Source: Cricetomys ansorgei
Taxonomy: Eukaryota > Chordata > Mammalia > Rodentia > Nesomyidae
Reading direction: 5' to 3'
DNA length: 64,000 nucleotides
Assembly (NCBI GenBank): GCA_026225945.1
Contig: JAMJFZ010000289.1
Span: 551,001 to 615,000, forward strand
Part shown: one piece after another, positions 31,946-43,949 of the stretch
Layout: each line of letters opens with the position of its first letter
How positions within the stretch are numbered: the first letter of the stretch is position 1
Translations under genes and position numbers: made by a program
The notes under the pieces: generated by a model
The model's input: only the letters and a program-made list of their open reading frames with translations
Database searches by the model: none
What the model was told of the DNA's origin: nothing

Positions 31946-34147
31946 CAAGCCAAAACAGAGCAAAACCGAAAGAACAGAACAGCCTAACACAAGACAACAA
32001 AAAGACATCCAGCAGGAGTTGCTAGGCAAACCGCTCCACCCTGGGAAGAGCCCCAAGAGAGCATTCTCATAATTGGGAACAGGCCGCATTCAGGCCTGGG
32101 CTGGCCTGGGCTGGCCTGGGAGGGTCCCCAGGGGCTAAACACACAGGCCCAGATTCACATACTGTAAAAACAGGATCAAGAAAGGAAAATTTGGGAGGGA
32201 AGCCAGTTTCCTGACAAGACCGGGCATTGCCATTTAGAATTTAGAATTCTCCTGAACTAAATGGGCATGATAGTCCCACCCTAGGGGAGGCACCTTGCAG
32301 ACTGCCTGGGTGCCCGAGAGAACTCTTACCCTTGGGAAAAACAGGATGGTCAGTTCTTCCTTCATAGGCTCCAAATAAAACAACCAGTGAGCTAAAAGCA
32401 TGAACCAGCAATTAAGGAGGACACCTGGGATTTGGCTTCTTCTATTCGCTTGACGTCAGTGGGGTCCCAGGGGGCGATCTTGAAGCTCAGAGCCAAGATC
32501 AGTTGTTCCGGGTGTCCAATCTCATGCTGGTTCCAGGCAAGGGTGAGGTGTGTACGAGGCAAAACAAGTGATAAATAAATACCGCTTTCTCCATTCCCGG
32601 GGCAATTTGCTATAGGAGACAGTTTGTGGCCTGAATAAGGCACTTATGGGTTGATCTCTCTCCTCTTCTCTCCTCCTAGGCATTCTCTTTAATTACCGAA
32701 GATAATAACCACCTCGGTGAGTGTTTTTGAGGTCTGAGGAGCAGACACCTAGCACACCTAACACAAAGCTTTGTACCGAGTGCCGGAAAGTAGCGAATGT
32801 TATCTGCAGCAGCATCTTCAGTAGCACGTGTTGCATATTAAGTAGTAAACATCACACGTAAACAGTGAATACATAAACGGTGGATGCTTCTGTGGGCCCT
32901 GAGGGAGCGAAGCTGTTGCCATTCCGGGGCTAACCCCAGAGGGTTGAGAAAGGGGAAGCGTGGTGGGGAGCCCTGCCTTCACTGGAGAAGCGAAGCGAGA
33001 GCTCCAGTGAGGGGCCTGTGCTGGCTCTTCTCTCTGACCTCGCATCCATTTCAGTCCCTGGAGGCTCCTCCAATGGGGCGTCTTACTCAAGCTCCCTTGC
33101 CGGCTGGCTCCCAGCTGAATTGGCCAGTGTGGGCTCTGGCAGTTTCTCATTGAGCTGGAGGAGGGAGTTAGGGGATTCCTTCCCTGCTGCCTCTCGATAT
33201 CCGTGCCATGTCTTTGGCGGTGCCAGCTCCTTCCGGTATTATAAGTCTAGGCGGCTCCTCGATAATCTCTATTGCTTTATTATAGCCACCAGGGTTGTGC
33301 TATTTAATATAAAGCTATCGGTTTCAGTGGTGTGGAAAACCTCAGCCATTACCCGTATTAGTGCTTTGTTTCTTCACTCTTTCATGCCCAGGGTGGTAAT
33401 GGCTTTCTTTTGTTACAGATCAGTAGACAATACTATCCTTTCTGTGTTCCATCAAGCCCATTTCTGTGATCTGTAAGGTGGATCCTTCCCTAGAGTAGTT
33501 ATAGAACCATTGGAGGACCGTACTATTTTCTGTCAAGATCCTGACTCCGGGGTCTCCAAAGAGGTTGTGAATGTGTCCACTAGTGAATGACAGTTGTGGT
33601 GGTATGACACCGTCCCTGGGTAACAAGACTCTAAAACTGTATTAAGACTCTCCGGGAAAGCACTCTGGGGCCAGCCAACTTTGGGGGTCAGGCTAGCTCT
33701 GGCTCCAGAGAGGGAGTTACTCATGGTTTTATTTTACCTATAAACTGTAACGTGGTAGTAGGCAAGGCAGGGAATCGTTCCCTCCCCAGTTCTGGCCAAA
33801 GTCTAAATAAACACCCTTCTTTTTTTTTTTTCTTTTTTTTTTTTATCAATTCCTGTCTCTTAGTTTCGGTTAAACACTGAGCAGAGAGCAAACCTGAGAT
33901 TAAACAGAACCAATTCCTTAAACTCGACGGTGCCAGGGAAAAAAAAATTCATGCTCCCTAATACATTTCCTGGAAATAGAAACTCAGCTAGCGAGGTGAA
34001 GAAGAAATAGCAAAATCCCAAAGCGGCCGAGAGAAGCTGATAACACTGATAACTAGTCAGAGTCGGGGAGCGCGAAGAGAGTCCCCCAGCATAACAAGAA
34101 ATCCAAGTTAGACGTTAAAACGTAACCAGATAACTTTGTGGGGTAAT
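31946..34147. other. large block with no assigned element
   Basis: A short ggcctgggct triplication lies at 32096-32118, and poly(T) runs lie at 33821-33844. On the minus strand 33150-33735 gives two short protein-like frames separated by stops, which could be a decayed retrocopy or retroviral remnant. I recognise no family. Confidence 0.4.
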
Positions 34148-34500
34148 TAGGGAGGCCTTGGTGGTGTTTGAATGAGAATGGTCCCATAGGCTCACCTGTT
34201 TGGCTGCTTGATCTCCAGTTGTGGCTGTTCGGGGAGGATAAGGAAGTGTGCCGTTTTTAGAAGTATATCACCGGGGCTTCGAGGTTTCAAAATACCCGAG
34301 TCACTTTGAGTCGGCTCTTTCCGTCTCCCACTTGCGAATCGAGGCGCGAGCTCTCAGCTGTTCCTGCCACCACGGTATTATGCCACCGTTGTGGATTCTC
34401 ACCCTCTAAAATTTCTAAACGTATGGCATAAATACTTTCAAGTTCCCTTGGTCATGGTGCTTTGTCACAACAATAGAACAGTGACTAAGTCAGCCTCGGT
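34148..34500 (+). mobile_element. LTR-like rodent repeat, second copy
   Basis: It begins tggtgtttgaatgagaatgg and ends cccttggtcatggtgctttg, with agaacagtgactaagtca. This matches the order and ends of the split copy at 5435-5960. Confidence 0.65.
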
Positions 34501-34570
34501 TCCTGCTTTGGGTTTTTCCCCTCCAAGGGGAAGAAGAACAAATTTCAAGGAGTACCTTTAAAAGAGGGAA

Positions 34571-34645
34571 ATGGGGGCTCAGGGCATAGCTTACTGGTAG
34601 AGGTCAAACTTAGTATACATCCCCCAAAATAAAAGAAAAATCAAA
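34571..34645 (+). repeat. ID-type tRNA SINE, diverged
   Basis: It contains ggggctcagggcatagctta and ctggtagagg and has an A-rich tail. Confidence 0.6.
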
Positions 34646-34904
34646 GGGAAATAAAAACATAATAGATGCTAGGACCGTGCTATTCCAAAAGGAGATTTTT
34701 TTTTTAGTTCCCGAGGTGTAATCTTGACAGCTCTGGAGAGATTAATCCTCACAGCACGTTGGAGGAGGCAGGTCTCAGTTGCTTATTTTACAGGAAGTTC
34801 ACCAGAGCTGATCACTCAGACTCAATGGAAAGTCTTTATTCCACCCAGCAGGGACCACACCCAAGTGGTCAGGAACCTGGGTGTACCATCAAGTGTCCAG
34901 AGTA

Positions 34905-35088
34905 TTTTTTTTTAAAGATTTATTTATGTGTGTCTACGAACGCTGTACCTGCAGGCACACCCGCATGCTAGAAGAGGACCTCAGACCCCATTATAGACGG
35001 TTGTGAGCTACCATATAGTTGCTGGGAGCTCAGGAACTCCGGAAGAGCGGCCGGTGGTCTCAACCCGCTGAGCCATCTCTCCAGCCCC
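34905..35088 (-). repeat. B2/B3 SINE
   Basis: It contains tagacggttgtgagctacca and ends gctgagccatctctccagcc. The T-rich end is its complemented tail. Confidence 0.93.
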
Positions 35089-35089
35089 C

Positions 35090-35731
35090 AGAACATGGGG
35101 TTTTTCAAGGCAGAAACCACATCCTGGCATCTCTCTAGTTAAACCTGAAATGGCGTCAGGGAGGATACACGGTGGAGGGACCTCTGCACTGTCCTACCCT
35201 GTCACATTCAAACCACGCTAAAGGGCAGGGTGCATGCCCAGTGGTAGATGGCCAACACAAAGCAATCTCAGTGGTGTTTTTGGTGGGCTTTTTTGTCTCA
35301 TACTGCTTTGCCTAGGCCTTATTATTACTTTTTTTTAACCTTACAGGTCTTTTGCTTATATATTATGGTTTCTGGTTTTGAAATTCTGAGTTTTTATGGA
35401 ATTTCCGCGTGTGTGAATGTGTGGTCTCTGTGGCCATATGTGTTTCTTGTGCTTTTTCTTTTGCTCTTTTTTTTTCTGTTTTGTTTTATTCTGTTTTTGT
35501 TTTATCTTACTTTATCATACTTATTAAATATGAATTACTATTGTTAGACAAGCATTTTTATAATAAAAGTGCTTTATTAAACATAATTAGTTCAATAGGT
35601 TGGACTTCATAAATATGAAGTGTATAAAACTGAAGGAAAAAAAACAGCAATGGACTTAAGTTTTCAAGGCGTGTAGCAAGCGTGCCTGGGAAATAATCTG
35701 CTAGTGACTATTGCCCTTAGAAAGTACTAGC
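35090..35731. other. AT-rich stretch preceding a poly(A) tract
   Basis: T-rich sequence with no recognised repeat body. It may belong to whatever retrocopy left the poly(A) tract at 35732. Confidence 0.35.
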
Positions 35732-35758
35732 AAAAAAAAAAAAAAAAAAAAAAAAAAA
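35732..35758. repeat. poly(A) tract, 27 bases
   Basis: An uninterrupted A run follows aaagtactagc. Its length suggests a young retroposition tail or a mutable mononucleotide tract. Confidence 0.9.
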
Positions 35759-35828
35759 CTGTTTGGAAGGCAATTGCCTCAGGTTACAAGCCAGAAAAGC
35801 AGCTCTTCCACAGAGCCTCCAAAGGGCA

Positions 35829-36011
35829 ATGGGGGCCAGTGCGATGATTCAGTGGATAAAGGTGCTTGCTGCCAATCTGTGGACTTGAGGTTGATTCCCA
35901 AGACCTTAATGATGGAAAGAGAGAGCGGACACCTGCAAGCTGTCCTCTGACTCCTACACATGCACTGTGGCATGCATGTGCAAGCACACACACACACACA
36001 CACACACACAC
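35829..36011 (+). repeat. B3-related SINE ending in (CA)n
   Basis: It contains ggggccagtgcgatgattca, tgtggacttgaggttgattc and a terminal (CA)n at 35984-36011. Confidence 0.8.
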
Positions 36012-36893
36012 CTCTTTGGTTGTTACTCTCCTAATCTCTCATCTATTTAAATACAACAACCAAATACAACTTTATCCAATTGCTTCTTACACTCATAGAC
36101 CTTTCCACCATCCTTTCAAAAGGAAATTCCCTATTTACTTCCAATAATTTTGTTGCTTGTAAATTTTTTTTTTAAATGATGATGTTAGCAGAGTTTTAGG
36201 GTCAGAGCCTGGACCTTGAGACCCTTAACAGGCTGTGCTTGGCCACTCGTCCTCGATAGAGCAATCATGGAGACAGGCAGAGAGAGGGGACTTAGCCAGT
36301 GTTGCCACATTGGGAAGAGAAGCAAATGAGGAAGTGGAGTGACCCCCCCAAGTCCATTTTTAGTGCCCTGATATGAACTTTAGGTTTAAATAAAGGGCAA
36401 GAGGTGTGCAAACTCAGTCAGGTCAAGGTAGAGTCTACCTCCAGTCTCTCTTGCACTGTGGTCGGACAAGTTCTCGGAGCCGTGTGAACTCTCTCCTTGG
36501 AAGACAGGCTCTGCCACTGCCTGGCACCAGGACCATAGCCTCTTCCTTCCCCCAGCATGGGAGTCAGACAGAAAGGTCAATCTCTTGGGAGTCCATCATC
36601 TCAAGAGTCTCTGATAGCTTAGCCAGGAGGGAGCACAAGGTGTCCCCTTTGGCGTCCTCACTCCTGCCAGGACAGTTGCTCTTCTGATGACCCAACACTA
36701 GATCTTGGGCTTGTGAGGCAAGTTCTGTACCATTGTGTCACCTCCCGGGCTTACTGGCCATCTGAATAATCTCCCTTTAGAGTGCTCAAGCGTTACACTT
36801 GCAGCAATGTAATGTGTGTGTAGAAACTGCTTTTGCTAAACAGTATTAACTCCTCACTTGGGCACATAAGGTAGATGAGTGAAGGAGGCAAGC
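36012..36893. other. intergenic stretch, no gene seen
   Basis: No recognised repeat. The plus-strand frame at 36406-36687 and the minus frame over it have no family features. Confidence 0.45.
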
Positions 36894-37085
36894 TGGGGCT
36901 GGAGAGATGGCTACGCAGTGACTGACTTTCCAGAGGACCAGGGTTCCTAGCCACCACAGTGGCTTACAACCTTCTGTAACTCCAGTTCTAAGGGGGAATC
37001 TGATGCCCTCTTCTGGACTCTGCAGGCATTGTACAATGCAGTACACAGGCGTACATGAAGACAAAACATCTATACACCTAAAACT
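36894..37085 (+). repeat. B3 SINE
   Basis: It contains ctggggctggagagatggct and gatgccctcttctggactct. The tail grades into a (GAA/GAGGAA)n tract to about 37172. Confidence 0.9.
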
Positions 37086-37172
37086 CTAAAAAGAAAAAAG
37101 CAAAAGAAGGAGGAAGAGAAGAAAAAGAAATAGAACAGGAAGAGGAGGAAGAGGAAGAAGAGGAAGAGGAAT
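37086..37172. repeat. purine-rich (GAAGAG)n tract
   Basis: Degenerate gaagaggaagagg repeats grow from the SINE tail. Confidence 0.88.
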
Positions 37173-37479
37173 GCAAGCCTGCCATCTCTGCCCACATTGT
37201 GTACCAGTGCTTTGGATGAAAGCACACAGATTAGTCATTGTCCTTCCCTTTCCTCCTGAGCCACCCTGAAGTCTAGGAAGAGCAGCATGTGCCAGGATAA
37301 AACATCTTTCCTCTAGATAGGGACAGTTTCCATGAAGGCGAGGCTATCTGCTGGAACAGAAGCAGTAATCCCATAAGAATCAGGTTGATGGCAATTAACA
37401 GATTAACCAACTACTGCGCCTTGAAGGAATGAGAGGCAGCCAAGAGCAACTCAAAGATAGTTTGGGCTCTTATTCAGAG

Positions 37480-38130
37480 AAAAACCTTTAGAGAAGACTT
37501 TTGGTGTGGGAGTTGGAGCCTGCCATCTGCTTACAGGCTGGGGTATGTACAGTGTGGGGAGGGAGAGGGTCAAGAAGGAAACTGAACAGTGTCTTTTTTG
37601 GCCCATGGTAGGCCATTGCTGGGGAAACCAGGGAACAGTGGGTTAAGGAATGTCTGGTGATGGATAAGTATCTCACCTGGCTGGCCATTCCTGGGTGTCC
37701 AGAGGACGGGCAGGAAGAATCCAGAGAAAGAAGGTACTTCAGTTTTGGAAACCAGATTGTTATAATTTCAGAACTGTCACAGTTCAACCAAAATAGAGAG
37801 GTTTTGCAAAATGGTGTAACTCTGGCTAACCTATGGGACCACCTTGCAGAACCAGACCTGAGCTAAAGATGGGCCAATGATAAGCGGGATTGCACCTCCA
37901 CCAGGACTTCTGGATTATGCATACCCTTTGCTAAAAACAAACACATGTCAGTACCCCTAAGACAAGGGGTCACCTGACCCCATTATTTGTTCCTCTTCCT
38001 CATGTTGCCATATTGGATAAATCTGTTTCTGGTTTTCACCATTAACTATTGTATATCCTGGGGTCTGGTGGCTGAGCCTGCTGGGCTTGCTGGGGCCCTA
38101 GCTTTTACCTCAAAAACTCTGGTAACTGTA
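37480..38130 (+). mobile_element. possible decayed LTR, unassigned
   Basis: The words aaaatggtgtaactctggct, ggggtcacctgaccccat and tatatcctggggtctggtgg resemble a retroviral LTR body. I found neither ends nor target duplication. Confidence 0.25.
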
Positions 38131-38327
38131 AGGTTACACAGACTTGTGTATCCCACTGGAGATAGAACGTCTCAGGATGTATTTCAGAACCAGGATGCGT
38201 CACACACCTGCCGTGACCATATCTTGTTGGTTTACCATAAACCATACCAAGATTATATTTTCTTAGAGACATACTTGAGTTGGGAATTTCCAAACTATGT
38301 CAGCAATTCTCAGTTGCTGTCTGTCTG

Positions 38328-38352
38328 TGTATGTATGTATGTATGTATGTAT
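38328..38352. repeat. (GTAT)n microsatellite
   Basis: About six gtat units precede an antisense ID piece. Confidence 0.9.
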
Positions 38353-38359
38353 TTATTTA

Positions 38360-38435
38360 ATAGCGCTGAGAATTGGATCCCAGGCTTTGTGAATGCCAGG
38401 CAGGCACTTCATCCCTGAACTGTTTCCCCAACCCA
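38360..38435 (-). repeat. ID-type tRNA SINE
   Basis: It contains attggatcccaggctttgtg and aggcacttcatccctgaact. Confidence 0.65.
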
Positions 38436-38449
38436 CATTTTACTTTTTA

Positions 38450-38583
38450 TTTGAAACAGGATCTTAGATGTGGGCTGGCCTTAAACCTACACTGTAGCCC
38501 AGGCAGCCCCTGTATTTACAATCCTCCCAGCTCACACCGCTCAGTGGCTGGGATTAGAAGCCTGCACCATCCAGCCTGGCTTT
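38450..38583 (-). repeat. old B1 SINE
   Basis: It contains tgtagcccaggcagcccctg and ggctgggattagaagcct. Confidence 0.7.
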
Positions 38584-38647
38584 GTCATCTTTACCCTCAA
38601 AACATTTCCTAATTTCATTATTTTTGTTTGTTTGTTTGCTTGTTTTG

Positions 38648-38746
38648 GTTTCGAGCCAGGGTCTCACTCTGTAGCCTGGCTAGAGCCATCCACTTGCCTC
38701 TGCCTGCTGAATTCTGGGATCAACGGCGTGTGTCACCACACCCGAC
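38648..38746 (-). repeat. B1 SINE
   Basis: It contains gggtctcactctgtagcctg and ggcgtgtgtcaccacacccg. Confidence 0.85.
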
Positions 38747-38890
38747 CCCTAATTTCACTCTTAATAACAGTAGATAAAGGAAAACTATTCAACCTAGATT
38801 TATGAGCATTTTAGTGAAGAGGAATTCCCAAGTTCAGCAGCCGTCAGGAGCAGGAAAAGCTCAGAGCTTCCCTCTCTCGACCCCATAGGT

Positions 38891-39072
38891 TCTCAACCGC
38901 CTTTGGGGGTCAACCGACCCTTCCATAGGGGTTCTCTAAGACCATCTGCGTATCAAATTTTACATTATGACTTATAACAGTAGAAAGACTACAGTTATGA
39001 AATAGCAATGTCACCACAGCATGAGGAACTGTGTTAAAGGGTCACCGCACTGGGACGGTTGAGAACCACTGA
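38891..39072. mobile_element. URR1-type hAT DNA transposon relic
   Basis: The terminal inverted repeats ggttctcaacc (left) and ggttgagaacc (right) bound a non-coding body. The body has ctaagaccatctgcgtatca and tatgacttataacagtagaa. This is the pattern of the non-autonomous rodent URR1 (hAT-Charlie) family. Confidence 0.85.
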
Positions 39073-39074
39073 CA

Positions 39075-40020
39075 GAGCATGCAGCTAGTGTGTGTGCATA
39101 CGGACAGATGCCATGCAGGAAACAGCCTGATGGATGAGGCCTGTGCCTTGAATTCGGTCTGCTCAGTTGGCTGTCCGAGACTGACTGATGCTTAGTGCTG
39201 TGATTGCCTGGCCACCAAGTCTCAAGTATCTCCCTTTTTATGTGGGTGTTGGGAGCCATCTCCCCTGTCCCAAGAGCTGTAATTTAAAATGAAATGCAAG
39301 CATTTGTATTTAGCTAAGGATGTCTCCCTCCCCTCCCCCCAGGAGGGGGGAGGAGAAAGAAAAAAGACAAACAAACTTGAAAAATGTTTTTGAGATGATC
39401 AGATGGAGAGCAATGCTCTTTTGCTGCTTAATAGTAGGGCAGGTTTTTTGCCACGACCTGGAGAAAACATACCGAGAAAACATGTAGCGGAGCAAGGCGT
39501 GTACTCTGAATATGGCCTTCGGCTCTAGAGACTTTTTCCCTTTGCTTTCTGTTTAATCGCTCTTGTCTCAACTGGGCTATCAACAGGGAGCTCAATTAGC
39601 ACAGGAATAGTTTCCTATTCTTGCTGTTCGTCTTCATTTTCAGACTCTCCTGTGATGTGTAGTGTTGTTTTCATAATATGAAAGCTATTTTAAATTTCAA
39701 AAAGCTAATGAGGAAGATCAGCTTTGGATTCATTGCAACGACATTCAATGACACGGAACCCGGGAAAGGCCCTAGCAGAGGGCACTGCAGAGGTGTTCTT
39801 ACTCTGGTTTCCTCATACCACGGGTTTATATGTTCCCATAGTAGCAACCTAGGTCAACTGAGAACACGTGGCCATTTATTATCTTGCAAGTTAAGTGGCT
39901 GCTCTATTTGGCTGTCTGAGACTAATAACTGAGAGAACTGAATCTAAGCTAGAGAGAGCCAAAAGAACAACAACATGATCGAAGCAAAAAATATTTTAAA
40001 AGTTTGTTTAAAAATATTTT
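39075..40020. other. repeat-poor stretch
   Basis: I recognise no interspersed repeat between the URR1 relic and a weak B1-like piece (ccaggcctggtggcacagac) at 40021. A C/G-rich perfect palindrome-like segment (cctccccccaggagggggg) is at about 39332-39350. Confidence 0.5.
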
Positions 40021-40149
40021 CCAGGCCTGGTGGCACAGACCTGGAATCCCAGCTACCTGGTTGATAGGTGGTGTTGCTGTGGGTGGATCTTGGGGCCTCA
40101 TGCTGGACTCTTCAGCATAGTCCTCGCTACTAGGGAAGAAATATGGGTG

Positions 40150-41170
40150 GACACTTTGGAGCTTCCTACGAAGTCAGAATTTATTGAACAGCAAATTCAC
40201 AAACTACATCAGCTTCCTTCACTGTGGTTTGCCCAAAAATCTGCTGGTTTCCCTTAAAAGCTGGCCGATGAAAAACACAAATTCTTTTATACCAGTCCGT
40301 GTTACTAATGTTAACTCTCAAAGAGCACACTTAACACAGTATTTCTATCAGCGCACGTACATATGTGTAGGTCACATGACGGCTATAGAAAGTGGCCACA
40401 GCAGAGTTCTAGGAGTTTGGGGAAAAAAAAAAAAAAAAAAGCCTTCCTGAAGGCAGAGGCAGAACACTGATGCGGATGCAAAGAGAATGACTCCTGGTGA
40501 TTAAATAAGACATTATGGATCAAGGTTGGAGCGATGCTGGAGGTGAGCAGAGCTGAGTTGCAGTGTCATCGGGGAAGAAGTGTAGGACCAGAGAGGTGAG
40601 GTGCGCAGCCAGTCTGGATGGATGAATGGATAGATGAACTCATACTAGGTAATGATTGGACTGGGTGGTGTAGAAGTTTGCTGCTGTGATGGTTCAGCCA
40701 AGAAGGTCAAGGAGGTGTTTTCATAGACTCAAACTCTGCCAGACCTCAGCAGGGGGAACCACCATCACAGCGGGACCACATGTGTCTCAGCTCAGGTGTT
40801 TTTTATGAACTCAGGTGTTTCAGAACTCCTCAGGGGTTCTACTGATAGCACATGCAGATCATTAGCAATTAAACAACCTCCACAGAAATCCAACACCTGC
40901 AAGCAATACAGAATGCCCTAGACAGCTCCTCACCCAACAGTGCAAAAACAATTATTTTATATATAGATAACTAAAAATAAACTTCTTCAACAGGGTGTGC
41001 TATGTCAAACATTAGGGACTGAGCTGAGCTGAAGCCCCCAGGTACAGCTGGGAGTCTCTCCCTGTCTGTCCCCTGAGTGATCTGTGGTCAGATGGTAGGT
41101 CAGTGCATTGCCTTTGTAGAGTAAGGTGTACTCTTCACGGAGCAGATGAGAGTGTTGCATGCTTCATTGG
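40150..41170. other. intergenic stretch, no gene seen
   Basis: It holds a 17-base A tract at about 40424-40440 and otherwise unassigned sequence. Confidence 0.4.
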
Positions 41171-41173
41171 TCT

Positions 41174-41371
41174 TGTTTATTTTGTGTATATGAGTGCTCC
41201 GCCTACATGTACCTATGTATCCCATGTGTGTGCCCGGTGCCCTTGGAGGTCAGAAGAGGGTGTTGGATCCCTTTGAACTGGTAATGAGCCACCGTGTGGT
41301 TGCTGGGAACCAAACCTGGGTCATCTGCAAGAGCAGAAGTGCTCTTAACCCTGGAGCCATCTCTCCAGCTC
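41174..41371 (-). repeat. B3 SINE
   Basis: It contains ttggaggtcagaagagggtg, gtggttgctgggaaccaaac and ends ggagccatctctccagct. Confidence 0.93.
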
Positions 41372-41419
41372 CGAAATATGTCTTTCTCTTTATTTTGTTA
41401 GGTACTTTTTTATTTTGTT

Positions 41420-41559
41420 TTTTCAAGACAGAGTTTCTCTGTGTAGCCCTACGTGTCCTGGGACTCACTTTGTAGACCAGGCTGGACTTGAACTCACAGA
41501 GATCTTATCCTGCCTCCTGAGCACTGGGATTAAAGGTATGTGCCACCACCATCACCTGG
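41420..41559 (-). repeat. B1 SINE
   Basis: It contains gacagagtttctctgtgtag and tgtagaccaggctggacttg. Confidence 0.93.
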
Positions 41560-41569
41560 CTTTTTTTTT

Positions 41570-41697
41570 TGTTTGTTTGTTTTTGTTTTTGAGACATGTT
41601 ATCACTATATAGCCCCGGCTGGCCTGGAACTCACAGAGATTCCCCTGTCTCCGCCTCCTGAGAGCCAGATGTAAGGCATGCACTACCATACCTGGCT
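41570..41697 (-). repeat. B1 SINE with T/G-rich tail
   Basis: It contains ctatatagccccggctggcc and tggaactcacagagattccc. Its complemented tail is (GTTT)n at 41571-41590. Confidence 0.9.
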
Positions 41698-41799
41698 TTC
41701 ACTAATGTTGTTTGACAGAGTTCTCGGCCTGTTTTTCCTGACATGGCTTTTAACATACCCATATGCTTTTATGCTTCTCATCTACTTGCTAACTTTACA

Positions 41800-42240
41800 G
41801 GTGGTGCCTTTTTACTTTGGGGAATTGGTTATTATCAGTCTGCGCCTCGTGGTTCGCGCTGGACAGCTGGTGGCCTCTGCCTCTACGCTAAGAAGGGAGC
41901 CAGACGCTGCATTGTAAAATGGAGTCAGCTAGGACAGGGTAGCCTGAAAGCCACTGTTGTACACAGCATGGAAGAACTTACGGCAGGACGCAGACTGATC
42001 TCTGCGCTGCTAGTGCTGAGCTACAGCCTCAGCTCCAGACACTTCCTGGACGGGAGATGAAACGTCCGCTCCTTGCTAGTCATGGTATGGGCAGTACCCT
42101 CACTGAAGGCAGGCCAAAGGAATTTGACTCGGCCTTGCATTTGTGTGCCTCGCCCCCTCAAGATGCTTTCTAATAAAGTGAGTAGTAAACCCTCAGCTCC
42201 GTGTAGTGAGGGCTGTGAAACGGTACCAGGTTTTGCAGCA
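41800..42240 (+). mobile_element. possible LTR, unassigned
   Basis: The segment has tgtaaaatggagtcagctag and, 250 bases on, a tctaataaagtgagtagtaa poly(A) word. It looks retroviral, but the ends are unknown. Confidence 0.3.
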
Positions 42241-42379
42241 GAACTTTAAACTTTACGTTTTTGTTCTTGAATCTATGGAAGACAATATCCTTTCTGCCTT
42301 GTCTAAAACTAATCCCTGCCCTTCTGGTCTCTTAGAAAACCCAGGTGCACACATACATATATCTCATTGATTTACATGT

Positions 42380-42690
42380 AGTATATAAAAATTCATATAT
42401 AATGTGCCCTGTTGAGGTACATGCATAGTCTCTCTTAACCTCCTTTGATAATGGCAAGGGAACTACACTGTGGTGGTATAATGTCTCCCCTTCCTCCCTT
42501 CTCCTAAGGGACCTTAAAAGAAGACCCTCTTGCTTTTCCTGTCTAGGCTGAAGCTCTATCTCAGACCCTGCTGTATTAATGGCTCTCTCTAATAAACCTC
42601 TTACCCTAAGTACAATGGGACTACAGGCCTCTCTCTTCAACCTTCCTTCCCAAACATAACCTCTTGGTGCCAATGCCTGGAAGAGGTAAC
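42380..42690 (+). mobile_element. possible LTR followed by a primer-binding-site-like word
   Basis: tctctctaataaacctctta (poly(A) signal) is followed about 70 bases later by ttggtgccaatgcctgg. That word shares 13 of 18 bases with the tRNA-Phe type binding site used by IAP-like elements. No recognisable gag follows. Confidence 0.3.
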
Positions 42691-42699
42691 TTTGAGGTC

Positions 42700-43945
42700 C
42701 AGGGTCCAGTGGATTCTCTCCTCCTTTGCTGCTGCTCTCTCATGCTTCTAACCCAGGACCTGTGCTCTCCTCTAATGATTCTCCCTGATCCTCTGAGACC
42801 TCTATCTGTCTGTTGCAGGAATTCTGGTACTAGGTCAGAGGTTCTTCTGGTTGGAGTCTGTCCCCTTGCACAGACTTGTGTGTTCAGGGACCGGAAGTGA
42901 ACCAAAGAACAGGACAGCTCTAGCTTCCCTCTCTCCCTTTCCTCTGGGGCTGCTTGAGTCACTAGACTTGAGAAAGGCTACTGCTAGGTCTCACTTGCCT
43001 GCTATTTGTCTTCTTCATAACCTTAAAGTACTATGTCCTAGGTGTGATGATTAACCCAGGAAGTTAATCTTCTTTCTCATGCTCTCTGGCCGCAACAATA
43101 CTAACTGGATAACAGCAGTCAGTGACTTGTTAATGGTACCTTTGACTTTAAAATTCTGTATTTTTTTCCCACTCTTGTTGTTCTGTTAGCAATTGATTAG
43201 ATAGTGCACGAAACCGACGTCCTATGGCACAAGATCAAGAAGCTTGACAGTTTAGAGTCAGAGACGGTTAAGAGACAGCAGTCAAGGGTTGAAGGCTTGG
43301 GGCAGCAACACTGCTCAGCGGAATTTGGAAAGTCAGATTGTATCCAGAAACTTCCACCCCTAGAAGGCAAACAGCCATGCACCCAACCTGTGGGAGGCAG
43401 CATCACCACAGAGGGAGCGAGTGACCCACAGGACAAAGACATTTCACAGGTTGATCCCCATCTGAGACATGTGCCCGGCCCAAGGGTCATAGATCCTGCT
43501 TGCCAAAACCGAGGAAGGGAAGCCCTGGATGCCAAGGAGCCCAGAGGGGTCACACGGTGCCAAATGTCAAAAATCACAGGAAGGGCACTAGGCAAGGAAC
43601 CCAAGGGCACAGAAGGGGGAGCAAATGAGAACACGGGAGGTATCTGAAATGAATGCAGTCAGAAAGGTGGGGCTTGGAGTTTGGAGGGTGGGGCAAGGTT
43701 CCAAGTTCAGTGGTTTGCGGTTTCAAAAGAAGAGGAAAGGGGCCAGGTGTTTCCCAAGCGCTGTAGCTCTCTCCAGAGGTCGGGTAAGAAGGAGCTGATG
43801 CTCCAGCATGAGTTGTGTAGGGACACAGAAGGAACACTGGTGATACCTAGAGGAAACTGTGGCCCAGAGACTGCACGGACAGGTCCTAGTGACAGCCAAA
43901 GAAATAGATTGTGGGCCACAATTCCCTCGATGGCTCCACAGGCTT
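42700..43945. other. unassigned stretch including possible 3'UTR of the Gstt retrocopy
   Basis: No SINE is recognised. The plus-strand open frame at 43204-43647 has no family resemblance and lies where the retrocopy's 3'UTR would fall on the other strand. Confidence 0.35.
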
Positions 43946-43949
43946 GGGC

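Noticed and set aside
33018..33476. 152-residue plus-strand open frame
   Set aside because: No recognisable motif. The more protein-like reading is on the other strand and is broken.
43204..43647. 147-residue plus-strand open frame next to the Gstt retrocopy
   Set aside because: It is low-complexity in composition and antisense to the likely 3'UTR of the retrocopy, with no family match.
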